The notes under the pieces were generated by a model that did no database searches, was not told where the DNA came from, and worked only from the letters and a program-made list of their open reading frames with translations. A stretch of 7,043 nt of DNA from Verrucomicrobiota bacterium (GTDB taxonomy: Bacteria > Verrucomicrobiota > Verrucomicrobiia > Verrucomicrobiales > Akkermansiaceae): assembly GCA_026397695.1 (NCBI GenBank), contig JAPLUJ010000462.1, positions 1-7,043 of the forward strand, in the 5' to 3' direction. Positions 1 through 5,877 of this stretch are shown here, piece by piece. A program made the position numbers and the translations under genes. Numbering within the stretch: position 1 is the first letter of the stretch; every line of letters begins with the position of its first letter.

Positions 1-71
1 CGGAAGTGAAACGCCGCAGCGCCGATGGTAGTGGGACGACAGGTCCTGTGAGAGTAGGTCGTCGCCAGGTT
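1..71 (+). rRNA. rrf: 5S ribosomal RNA, 3' part (5' end outside window)
   Basis: The first 70 or so bases match the 3' half of bacterial 5S rRNA. GTGAAACGCCGCAGCGCCGA leads into GATGGTAGTGGGACGAC, then GAGAGTAG and a closing GTCGTCGCCAGG. The arms GACGAC (about 35-40) and GTCGTC (about 58-63) pair to form the helix that encloses the GAGAGTAG loop. The terminal GCCAGG would pair with the 5' end of the molecule, which lies outside the window. The exact 3' end (about 70-72) is estimated from the usual helix I position. The Rho-independent terminator right behind it fits the end of an rRNA operon. Confidence 0.93.
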
Positions 72-74
72 ATT

Positions 75-113
75 GCCCGGCTCCAGCCAACGCTGGGGCC
101 GGGCTCTTTTTTT
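75..113 (+). terminator. Rho-independent terminator of the rRNA operon
   Basis: A 13-bp stem (75-87 with 92-104, one T-G wobble) closes a CAAC tetraloop and is followed by TCTTTTTTT (105-113). It starts only a few bases after the 5S gene, so it most likely ends the rRNA transcript. The GC-rich perfect stem and seven-T run make it the clearest terminator in the window. Confidence 0.95.
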
Positions 114-127
114 GCGGGATGTTGGAG

Positions 128-157
128 TTGACTCTGCCACGTAATCCTCGGCATCAT
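128..157 (+). promoter_or_regulatory. Possible sigma70-like promoter for trxB
   Basis: TTGACT (128-133, five of six to TTGACA) is followed after 18 bp by CATCAT (152-157, four of six to TATAAT). A start near 164 would leave a leader of about 20 nt before the ATG at 186. It is the only promoter-like pair I see between the rRNA terminator and trxB. The -10 is weak and the spacing is one longer than ideal, so this is a suggestion only. Confidence 0.3.
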
Positions 158-185
158 GCCGCGCGGGCAAACCCCCTGCCAAATC

Positions 186-1109
186 ATGGAAAACGTCATC
201 ATCGTCGGTACAGGTTGCGCCGGTTACACTGCGGCCATTTACACCGCCCGGGCGAACCTCGGACCGCTTGTTATTTCCGGCACGCAACCGGGCGGACAGT
301 TGACGACGACCACCGGGGTGGAGAATTTCCCCGGCTATCCGGATGGCATCATGGGGCCGGACTTGATGATGAAAATGCAGGCGCAGGCGGAAAAATTCGG
401 TGCCCGCATTGTCTGGGCCAGCGTGGAATCCGTCGAGTGCCGGGCCGATGGCAGGTTTCTGGTGAGGGCGGGATCCGAATCCTTTGAGACCAGGACCGTC
501 ATCGTCGCCACCGGCGCGGCACCCCGCCATCTCGGGTTGCCAGGCGAACAAGCGCTCATCGGCCACGGGTTGACTTCATGCGCCACTTGTGATGGGGCCT
601 TCTATCGCGATGTGCCGGTATGTGTGATTGGCGGCGGCGACAGCGCGTGCGAAGAGGCGGATTTTCTCACGCGTTTCGCCAGCAAGGTCTATCTCATCCA
701 CCGCCGCGACAAACTCCGGGCTTCCAAAATCATGGCGGATCGCGTGCTTGCCAACCCGCAAATCGAAGCGGTGTGGAATTCGACTGTCAGTGCATACCTC
801 ACTGATGACCAAGGTGAAATGCGTGCCGTGCAACTCCAAAACCTCAGCACCGGGGCGCAACATGAGTTGGAGGTCGCCTGCGTGTTCGTCGCCATCGGCC
901 ACGTCCCTAACAGCTCTTGCGCCGGCAACCTGGTCGATAGGGATGAGAACGGCTACATCCTGCAAAACCCCGGCCGAACCGCCACCAAGACTCCGGGTTT
1001 GTTTGCGGCGGGAGATGTGGCGGACCACTACTACCGCCAGGCGATAACCGCCGCCGGCCAAGGTTGCGCCGCCGCCCTTGAGGCCGAGCGCTACCTCAGC
1101 AGCCAGTAA
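186..1109 (+). CDS. trxB: Thioredoxin-disulfide reductase
   Basis: This is an NADPH-dependent flavoenzyme that reduces cytoplasmic thioredoxin. From the ATG at 186 it is 307 residues, close to the usual 310-320 for low-molecular-weight TrxB. The FAD-binding loop is VGTGCAG (7-13), with Cys where most TrxB have Pro. The redox-active disulfide is CATC (132-135) within SCATCDGAFYRD. The NADPH site is GGGDSA (149-154), with HRRDKLRAS (172-180) giving the arginines that usually contact the 2'-phosphate. A second FAD motif, GLFAAGDVAD, is at 271-280. An in-frame ATG at 156 would add ten residues with no family counterpart, so the start at MENVIIVGTG is preferred. No Shine-Dalgarno stands before either ATG. 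It lies just downstream of the rRNA terminator and converges on folK, so it is probably transcribed alone. Confidence 0.96.
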   Translation: MENVIIVGTGCAGYTAAIYTARANLGPLVISGTQPGGQLTTTTGVENFPGYPDGIMGPDLMMKMQAQAEKFGARIVWASVESVECRADGRFLVRAGSESFETRTVIVATGAAPRHLGLPGEQALIGHGLTSCATCDGAFYRDVPVCVIGGGDSACEEADFLTRFASKVYLIHRRDKLRASKIMADRVLANPQIEAVWNSTVSAYLTDDQGEMRAVQLQNLSTGAQHELEVACVFVAIGHVPNSSCAGNLVDRDENGYILQNPGRTATKTPGLFAAGDVADHYYRQAITAAGQGCAAALEAERYLSSQ

Positions 1110-1149
1110 GGCAACGACGTCTCGTTTCTTGTGCCAGAGAGCACACAGA

Positions 1150-1169
1150 GGCGGACAGGAATGTCCACC
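1150..1169. repeat. Short inverted repeat (GGACA-ggaa-TGTCC), possible REP-like element
   Basis: GGACA (1153-1157) and TGTCC (1162-1166) form a 5-bp stem around a GGAA loop. Beyond one C/A mismatch, GG (1150-1151) can pair with CC (1168-1169). It lies in the convergent gap between trxB and folK. A similar GGACAT/ATGTCC inverted repeat occurs at 3412-3427, in the other large intergenic gap, which hints at a dispersed intergenic element. The link is my inference from shape and the shared GGACA arm. Confidence 0.5.
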
Positions 1170-1176
1170 CTCCTTA

Positions 1177-1211
1177 ACAAGCGTACCTGTCCGGCGCAGG
1201 TGCCGGCTTGT
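1177..1211. terminator. Imperfect hairpin between convergent trxB and folK
   Basis: Two nested stems can form: ACAAGC (1177-1182) with GCTTGT (1206-1211), and inside it ACCTG (1185-1189) with CAGGT (1197-1201), around a 7-nt loop TCCGGCG. It begins about 70 nt after the trxB stop and reaches to within 5 nt of the folK stop. It could slow or end transcription from either side, but neither strand has a T-run, so it is not a standard intrinsic terminator. It may instead be part of a repeat element together with the hairpin at 1150-1169. Confidence 0.4.
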
Positions 1212-1215
1212 GCCA

Positions 1216-1722
1216 TCACAGGCTTGCCGGCAGCCGCACCGGCGGCGCTTCGCCCGGGATGAGCTGTTCTAACAGTCCGGCGATTGTTAGGATCTGTGCG
1301 GGGAGAACGAGATCCGGGCGGATGTCGGCCAGCGGTTGCAGGACGAAACGACGTTGGCCGATCCGCGGGTGGGGCAGGATGAGCATGTCGTCACGGACGC
1401 GCGAGTCGCCGAGGTACAGCAGGTCGATATCGATGATGCGCGGGGCGTTGCGCGGGACGTTGCGGCTGCGGCCGAGTTGCAGCTCGATGCCACGGGTTTT
1501 TTCCAACAGCTCGTACGGAGTGCCCTGGAAATCTATTTCGATGACGGAATTATGGAAATCCGGAGAGCCAGGCGGGCAGCAGCGGGGTTCTGTCTGATAG
1601 ACATGTGCTAACAGAACGGGTTCTCCAGGGGTGGAGATTTCCCGCAGGCAGGTGACGGCCGCCCGCAGATGGGCGAGGCGGTCTCCCAGATTCGATCCCA
1701 GAGCGAGGCCGGCGCGAGGCAT
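1216..1722 (-). CDS. folK: 2-amino-4-hydroxy-6-hydroxymethyldihydropteridine diphosphokinase (HPPK)
   Basis: FolK transfers pyrophosphate from ATP to 6-hydroxymethyl-7,8-dihydropterin, the step before dihydropteroate synthase in folate synthesis, in the cytoplasm. From the ATG at 1722 the protein is 168 residues, normal for the family. It opens with MPRAGLALGSNLGDR, the typical N-terminal loop. The HPPK signature RNAPRIIDIDLLYLGD spans 91-106, with Asp98 and Asp100 as the expected Mg2+ ligands. HPRIGQRRFVLQPLADI (118-134) is the second conserved block. A TTG at 1728 could add two residues and overlap the upstream stop, but the ATG gives the canonical start. It follows the Deg-like protease gene after 2 nt, so the two are probably co-transcribed and translationally coupled. 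No Shine-Dalgarno is visible. Confidence 0.96.
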   Translation of the reverse strand: MPRAGLALGSNLGDRLAHLRAAVTCLREISTPGEPVLLAHVYQTEPRCCPPGSPDFHNSVIEIDFQGTPYELLEKTRGIELQLGRSRNVPRNAPRIIDIDLLYLGDSRVRDDMLILPHPRIGQRRFVLQPLADIRPDLVLPAQILTIAGLLEQLIPGEAPPVRLPASL

Positions 1723-1724
1723 GG

Positions 1725-3176
1725 TCAATCGGTGAGGTTTTCCAGACGCGCGATGCCGTAGTTTTTGGCGACCCGTTGGTTGGCCGCATTCACCAAAGCC
1801 GACGGGATCACGACCGGGCGGCTGGCATCAAACAGTTCGATGACATGAAATTCGGGTTGCTCCTGCGGGTGGAGGAGATTGTATGCGTGCTTGAGATCGG
1901 TGACTTCGACGCCATTGATTTTGTCCACGGCGTAACCGGAGAAATCGCCGAGTTGACTGGTAACCGGATCGCTTTCGACGCGGGTGAGCACCACGATGTC
2001 CCGGCGTTTTTGAAACAAGCCCTTGGGAACGTAATCGGTATAGAGGCGGCGTACCGTGATAGCGCTGAACTTGGCGGTGGCGAATAGATTGGTGTCCAGC
2101 GGTTGGAAAACAAGCCCGGCGAAAACCATATAGCGGGGTTTCTTTTCATATTCGAGGGCATACATGCGTGCCGGTGGCAGAGGTTTGAGTTCGATGGCCA
2201 CATCGTTCTTCTTGCCATCCCTGAGGAACTGCACGGCCACCTTGTCACCGGCGAACTTGCGTTCGACGATTTCGTTGAGATTCATGTTCTCGCCATCGAG
2301 GGTGATCATGCCCGCGCTGTCCACCGGCAGGTCGTCCAAGGCGGTGACGATGTCGCCCGGCTTGAGGATGCCATCGCTGGTGCTGGTGGGTGTGACGTTG
2401 GTGATGAGAACACCCAAGCCGTTGTCCGGCAGACCGAGGGCTTTGCGCATGGCGGGATTGTGGAGCGGAAACTCGGTGATTCCCAGATCGACGTATTGGT
2501 CGTAGGTGCCGTCCTCAATGTCTTTGAGGAACCTGCGGATCACCGGTGTCGGAATCATATATCCGGTGTTGTCCGCCTGGCGCAGTCCTTGAAACGCGAC
2601 GCCGACGACCTTGCCGTCCTGCACGACCGGACCACCCGAGTTGCCGGGGTTGATGGCGGCATCGATTTGCACTGCGAGATGCGAGTCCACGCGCGAGTGC
2701 GAATACGGCTGGAAGTCGATCCGTGAGACCACGCCGCGGGTCACGGATATCCGTTCGCCGCCGATCGGATAGCCGATCACGCGCACTTGGGATTCGAGCA
2801 CAGGCACCTCGCCGAATTCAAAGGCGGGAAAGGATTCGAAATCCTTGAAGTTCTCGACCGAGAGCAGGGCCAGATCGCAGTCATGCGCGATATAATCGAC
2901 CTTTGCCGGATACTTGACCGGGCTGCCATGCACGGTGATGAGCACGCGGCGTGCGTTGGAAACAACATGGGCGTTGGTGAGAATCTTGTTTTTCCCGATG
3001 ATGAATCCGGTGCCGATGCCGCCACTGAAACGTCCGGCATTCCATGGGGTTTCGTAATCCGGCACTTGCGTGGCGACTTCAACCCGCAGCACCGATCGAT
3101 AGACGTCCGAGGGTGCGTTTTGCGCAACCAGCGGCTGCGTGATTGTTAGAAAAAGAGCAAGGAAAAGACGGTGCAT
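1725..3176 (-). CDS. Secreted Deg/HtrA-like serine protease with PDZ domains
   Basis: This is a trypsin-fold protease of the HtrA/Deg type, probably periplasmic, likely degrading or refolding damaged envelope proteins. Started at the ATG at 3176 it is 483 residues, and MHRLFLALFLTITQPLVAQ reads as a signal peptide cleaved near residue 19. A GTG at 3269 would add 31 residues and bury that signal, so it is rejected. The catalytic triad is intact: His70 in LTNAHVV, Asp101 in HDCDLALL and Ser180 in NPGNSGGPVV. A PDZ domain lies at about 250-335 (GLGVLITNVTPTSTSDGILK, then PGDIVTALDDLPV). The last 140 residues (RYMVFAGLVFQPL, then DIVVLTRVESDPV) resemble the terminal PDZ-like domain of plant Deg9-type proteases more than DegP PDZ2; that comparison is from memory. 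folK follows after 2 nt. Confidence 0.9.
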   Translation of the reverse strand: MHRLFLALFLTITQPLVAQNAPSDVYRSVLRVEVATQVPDYETPWNAGRFSGGIGTGFIIGKNKILTNAHVVSNARRVLITVHGSPVKYPAKVDYIAHDCDLALLSVENFKDFESFPAFEFGEVPVLESQVRVIGYPIGGERISVTRGVVSRIDFQPYSHSRVDSHLAVQIDAAINPGNSGGPVVQDGKVVGVAFQGLRQADNTGYMIPTPVIRRFLKDIEDGTYDQYVDLGITEFPLHNPAMRKALGLPDNGLGVLITNVTPTSTSDGILKPGDIVTALDDLPVDSAGMITLDGENMNLNEIVERKFAGDKVAVQFLRDGKKNDVAIELKPLPPARMYALEYEKKPRYMVFAGLVFQPLDTNLFATAKFSAITVRRLYTDYVPKGLFQKRRDIVVLTRVESDPVTSQLGDFSGYAVDKINGVEVTDLKHAYNLLHPQEQPEFHVIELFDASRPVVIPSALVNAANQRVAKNYGIARLENLTD

Positions 3177-3411
3177 CGGAATGGCGCGGATCTTAGAACC
3201 CGGACGGCGACCCGCAATCGAAATCTGCGGTGCCGCCTGAATCCCAAGGGTGAATCGCAGCGTGGACACGCGGACACATGCTGAACGCCAGGGAATAGCT
3301 GCGGCATCGCCGGGAATTTAACCCGCCTTCTATCAAAATAGGATTCCATGTCCCCGCCATGCACACAACCCACCCACGCCCGTGTCACTCGCTTTGCCAG
3401 CGAACCCACCG

Positions 3412-3427
3412 GGACATCCTGATGTCC
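3412..3427. repeat. Inverted repeat GGACAT-cctg-ATGTCC
   Basis: This is a perfect 6-bp inverted repeat with a 4-nt centre in the divergent gap. A TAGAAT hexamer begins 4 bp after it, so it could be a regulator's operator near an antiporter promoter. It also shares its GGACA arm with the hairpin at 1150-1169, so it may instead be a dispersed repeat. The sequence alone does not decide between them. Confidence 0.45.
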
Positions 3428-3478
3428 AATTAGAATGACAGCCGCAATCCTGGGCATATGCCGCGCTGTCAAGCTCCC

Positions 3479-3523
3479 CACGGTCGAGATCCCCACAGTA
3501 GAGATCGCCACGGTCGAGATCCC
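3479..3523 (+). repeat. Three-copy 15-bp tandem repeat upstream of the antiporter
   Basis: Units are CACGGTCGAGATCCC (3479-3493), CACAGTAGAGATCGC (3494-3508) and CACGGTCGAGATCCC (3509-3523). Copies 1 and 3 are identical and copy 2 differs at three positions. Flanking bases (3471-3478 and CAC at 3524-3526) look like partial units. The period is a multiple of three, so open frames cross it on both strands: TVEIP/TVEIA-like units on plus and a pentapeptide-like DLDRG/DLYCG pattern on minus. Because a clear signal peptide begins at 3573, the array more likely lies in the leader or intergenic DNA than in a protein. Confidence 0.8.
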
Positions 3524-3572
3524 CACTTGCCACGCTTGGTTCTTTCAGTCAGCATCGTCGGGACCGAACAGG

Positions 3573-5219
3573 ATGACGCGACTTCTCCATTTGCTTACCG
3601 TTCTGCTACTGCTGCTGCCATCGGCTGGTCTGGCGGCTGTTAGTTACGAGCATCCGCCCGCATACCCGCAGCTAGGCGGCGGACGCGTGCAGCATGCGGC
3701 ATTTCCGTTGCCGCCGGAAAACTATCCGGCAGGTGCGGGCAGCCTGATGGAAACCCTGCGGATCCGCGCCGCTGCGGAACCATTCAATGTCGCAGCATCG
3801 GTCGTTTTCCTGCTGGCGATCCTGCACACCTTCGCCGCCGGTGGGTTCCTCAAGCTCGCCCGCAAATACGAGCTTGAGCATGCGCTGGCACTGCGCATGC
3901 GCGGCTGCCGCGACGATGTGCATCCCGACGGCGTGCCGGAAGTATCCTTCAAGGCCACGCTCTTGCATTTTCTGGGCGAGGTGGAGGCAGTGTTCGGTCT
4001 GTGGGTATTGGGATTGGCGGCGGTCGCGGTCTATTATTATTCGTGGGCTGATTTCGTTCTGTACGTCGGCAAGGACCGGGTGTTTGCCGAGCCGATTTTC
4101 GTGGTGATCATAATGGCCATCGCGGCGAGCAGGCCGGTCCTGCGTTTTGCGGAATTGCTGATGTCCAAGGCCGCCGCCTTGGGCAAGAACACCCCCGCCG
4201 CCTGGTGGCTCAGTGTGTTGATCATCGCGCCGGTGTTAGGTTCGTTGATCACCGAGCCTGCCGCCATGACGATCGGTGCTTTACTGTTAGCCCGGAAGTT
4301 TTTCCGTTTTCATCCACCGGCCGGGCTTGCCTATGCCACGCTCGGCCTGCTGTTTGTGAACATTTCGGTGGGCGGCACCTTCACCCATTTTGCCGCGCCT
4401 CCGGTTCTCATGGTGGCGGGGAAATGGGGCTGGGACACGCCCTACATGTTCGAGCACTTCGGGTGGAAGGCTCTGTTAGGGATTGTCATCTCCAGCACGC
4501 TGTATTTTCTGTGGTTCCGCAAGGAACTGTTTCGCATTTCCGACCAGGCGGATGGCAAGGAGGACGGCATCATCGAAACCACCGTGTGGCATGATCGGGA
4601 AACCCCGATCCCAGCCTGGGTGACCTTCGGCCACCTCTTTTTCCTGGCATGGACGGTCTATACCGCGCATTTACCCGCCTTGTTCATCGGCGGGTTTCTC
4701 TTCTTCATCGCATTCACCACGGCCACCCGCCACCATCAGAACCCGATCTCCCTGCGCGGTCCCATGCTGGTCGGTTTTTTTCTAGCAGGGTTGGTGATTC
4801 ACGGCGGTTGTCAGGGATGGTGGATCGCCCCGGTCATTTCGTCGCTCAATGACCGCATGCTTATGCTGGGCGCGACAATTCTCACCGGGTTCAACGACAA
4901 CGCCGCCATCACCTATCTCGCCGCGCAGGTGAATGACATTTCGCCCAGCGCCAAATACGCGGTGGTCGCCGGTGCGGTGACCGGCGGCGGACTGACCGTG
5001 ATCGCCAACGCGCCCAATCCCGCCGGGCAGAGTATTCTATCGAAATTCTTCAAGTATGGCATCTCGCCCCTTGGCTTGTTTCTGGGCGCGCTCATCCCGA
5101 CTTGCATCGTCTATCTTTGCTTCATCATTCTGCCGAGCGGTCCTGCCAAGGAACATCCTGATGGAGAGAACCGCACTGTTCCTGCTGTTATGGAAAAAAC
5201 CATTAACCCCAATCGTTAA
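3573..5219 (+). CDS. Putative Na+/H+ antiporter (PF07399-like), inner membrane
   Basis: This polytopic membrane protein of 548 residues probably exchanges Na+ for H+. MTRLLHLLTVLLLLLPSAGL forms a signal peptide ending near residue 22, followed by a roughly 45-residue non-cytoplasmic stretch and about ten or more hydrophobic segments from about residue 72. Two motif blocks look like the re-entrant ion-binding regions of ion-transporter-superfamily carriers: SLITEPAAMTIGALLLARKF (224-243) and TGFNDNAAITYLAAQ (438-452), the latter followed by NAPNPAGQ (479-486). The overall pattern fits the putative Na+/H+ antiporter family found in Chlamydiae and Verrucomicrobia. Substrate is inferred from family only. 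An in-frame ATG at 3435 would add 46 residues, including the tandem repeat, ahead of the signal peptide, so 3573 is preferred. ribE starts 3 nt after its stop. Confidence 0.82.
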   Translation: MTRLLHLLTVLLLLLPSAGLAAVSYEHPPAYPQLGGGRVQHAAFPLPPENYPAGAGSLMETLRIRAAAEPFNVAASVVFLLAILHTFAAGGFLKLARKYELEHALALRMRGCRDDVHPDGVPEVSFKATLLHFLGEVEAVFGLWVLGLAAVAVYYYSWADFVLYVGKDRVFAEPIFVVIIMAIAASRPVLRFAELLMSKAAALGKNTPAAWWLSVLIIAPVLGSLITEPAAMTIGALLLARKFFRFHPPAGLAYATLGLLFVNISVGGTFTHFAAPPVLMVAGKWGWDTPYMFEHFGWKALLGIVISSTLYFLWFRKELFRISDQADGKEDGIIETTVWHDRETPIPAWVTFGHLFFLAWTVYTAHLPALFIGGFLFFIAFTTATRHHQNPISLRGPMLVGFFLAGLVIHGGCQGWWIAPVISSLNDRMLMLGATILTGFNDNAAITYLAAQVNDISPSAKYAVVAGAVTGGGLTVIANAPNPAGQSILSKFFKYGISPLGLFLGALIPTCIVYLCFIILPSGPAKEHPDGENRTVPAVMEKTINPNR

Positions 5220-5222
5220 TTC

Positions 5223-5822
5223 ATGTTCACAGGTCTCGTCGAAGCCGTAGGTACCGTCGTGTTGTTGGAATCCAAGGGCGAACAAGCACGCTTGACTCTC
5301 AATCTTCCGTTCGCCGCCGAACTCAAATTGGGCGACTCCGTGGCCGTCAACGGTTGTTGTCTAACAGTCGAGGCGCTGCCGCCGGGCGGTGCCGCGTTCG
5401 ATCTGCTGACCTCGACGTTACGGGTGACCTCGCTGGGCGAACTCGATGCCGGGTCATGCGTCAACCTTGAGCGTGCGATGATGGTGGGTGATCGCTTCGG
5501 CGGACACTTTGTGCAGGGACATGTGGACGCCACCGGCACAATCACCCGGCTTGAAACCAGCGGCCAGGATCACATCGTCGCGGTTTCCCTGCCGCCGGAA
5601 GTCCATCTACTCTGCGTGGATAAAGGCTCGCTGGCCATCGACGGCATCTCTCTAACAATCGCCGAACTCACCGCCGACGAGGCGGTTTTCTGGATCACCC
5701 CGCACACCTGGGAGTGCACCCACCTGCACGCCGCCCGCGTCGGCCAGGCGGTCAACCTGGAAGCCGACATGCTGGCGAAATACGTCGCCAAACTCGTCGA
5801 GGCGAGATTGCCGTGCAAGTGA
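5223..5822 (+). CDS. ribE: Riboflavin synthase, alpha subunit
   Basis: This enzyme dismutates two 6,7-dimethyl-8-ribityllumazine molecules into riboflavin and a pyrimidinedione, the last step of riboflavin synthesis, in the cytoplasm. It has 199 residues, typical for the family. It begins with the hallmark MFTGLVEAVG, and two homologous lumazine-binding barrels are visible. The first has DSVAVNGCCLTV (38-49) and ERAMMVGDRFGGHFVQGHVD (83-102). The second has GSLAIDGISLTI (135-146), ITPHTWECTHL (158-168) and VNLEADMLAKYV (177-188). The conserved C-terminal helix follows. The ATG lies 3 nt after the antiporter stop and no Shine-Dalgarno precedes it, so translation is probably coupled. No other riboflavin gene is next to it, so this member is separated from any rib cluster here. 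Confidence 0.96.
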   Translation: MFTGLVEAVGTVVLLESKGEQARLTLNLPFAAELKLGDSVAVNGCCLTVEALPPGGAAFDLLTSTLRVTSLGELDAGSCVNLERAMMVGDRFGGHFVQGHVDATGTITRLETSGQDHIVAVSLPPEVHLLCVDKGSLAIDGISLTIAELTADEAVFWITPHTWECTHLHAARVGQAVNLEADMLAKYVAKLVEARLPCK

Positions 5823-5842
5823 GCAAGGTCTCAAAGAAGGAA

Positions 5843-5871
5843 TTGACGGCGAGGAGGACAGGCATCATGAT
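5843..5871 (+). promoter_or_regulatory. Candidate vapB promoter (possibly giving a leaderless mRNA)
   Basis: TTGACG (5843-5848, five of six to TTGACA) is separated by exactly 17 bp from CATGAT (5866-5871, four of six to TATAAT). Transcription would begin near 5877-5879, on the vapB ATG at 5878, implying an mRNA with little or no leader. The -10 lies inside the 18-bp palindrome, a layout that would let the antitoxin repress its own promoter. It is inferred from sequence alone. Confidence 0.4.
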
Positions 5872-5876
5872 GCCTG
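5859..5876. promoter_or_regulatory. Perfect 18-bp palindrome, probable TA operator
   Basis: CAGGCATCATGATGCCTG reads identically on both strands with no spacer and ends one base before the vapB ATG. Ribbon-helix-helix antitoxins, alone or with their toxins, bind inverted repeats at their own promoters, so this is the expected place and shape for the autoregulatory operator. A perfect 9-bp half-site by chance at exactly this spot is improbable. Binding by this VapB is inferred. Confidence 0.7.
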
Positions 5877-5877
5877 C

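Larger units (their letters stand above)
3177..3572. other. 396-bp divergent intergenic region
   Basis: This is the largest gap in the window, between the start codons of the minus-strand protease and the plus-strand antiporter. It must hold promoters in both directions, but I see no convincing -35/-10 pair. The best single hexamer is TAGAAT at 3431-3436 (+), without a matching -35. Visible structure is the inverted repeat at 3412-3427 and the 15-bp tandem repeat at 3479-3523. Short reading frames on both strands here are low-complexity products of the tandem repeat and are not called as genes. Confidence 0.7.

Noticed and set aside
576..1061. A 161-codon open frame on the minus strand
   Set aside because: It is antisense to trxB, whose frame carries all the TrxB motifs. 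The product has no family features.
1269..1290. CTAACA...TGTTAG as an operator inside the folK 3' end
   Set aside because: The two arms are explained as two separate copies of the widespread TGTTAG motif within folK coding sequence, with no promoter beside them.
2103..2726. A 207-codon open frame on the plus strand
   Set aside because: It lies wholly antisense to the catalytic and PDZ parts of the Deg-like protease, has no recognisable domain, and is explained by the codon composition of the real gene.
3177..3269. An upstream GTG start extending the protease by 31 residues
   Set aside because: The added residues are basic and non-hydrophobic and would mask the signal peptide that starts at the ATG at 3176.
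3471..3526. CRISPR array
   Set aside because: The repeats are directly adjacent 15-bp units with no spacers and no cas genes nearby, so this is a simple tandem repeat.
3333..3533. A minus-strand frame with a pentapeptide-repeat-like stretch (DLDRG, DLYCG, DLDRG, ELDSA)
   Set aside because: The pattern is a by-product of the 15-bp tandem repeat, spans only about four units, and lacks a start signal or any repeat beyond the array.
3435..3572. An upstream in-frame ATG extending the antiporter by 46 residues
   Set aside because: The extension puts low-complexity repeat sequence in front of a clear signal peptide beginning at 3573, which is the more natural start. It is noted with the tandem repeat as testable.
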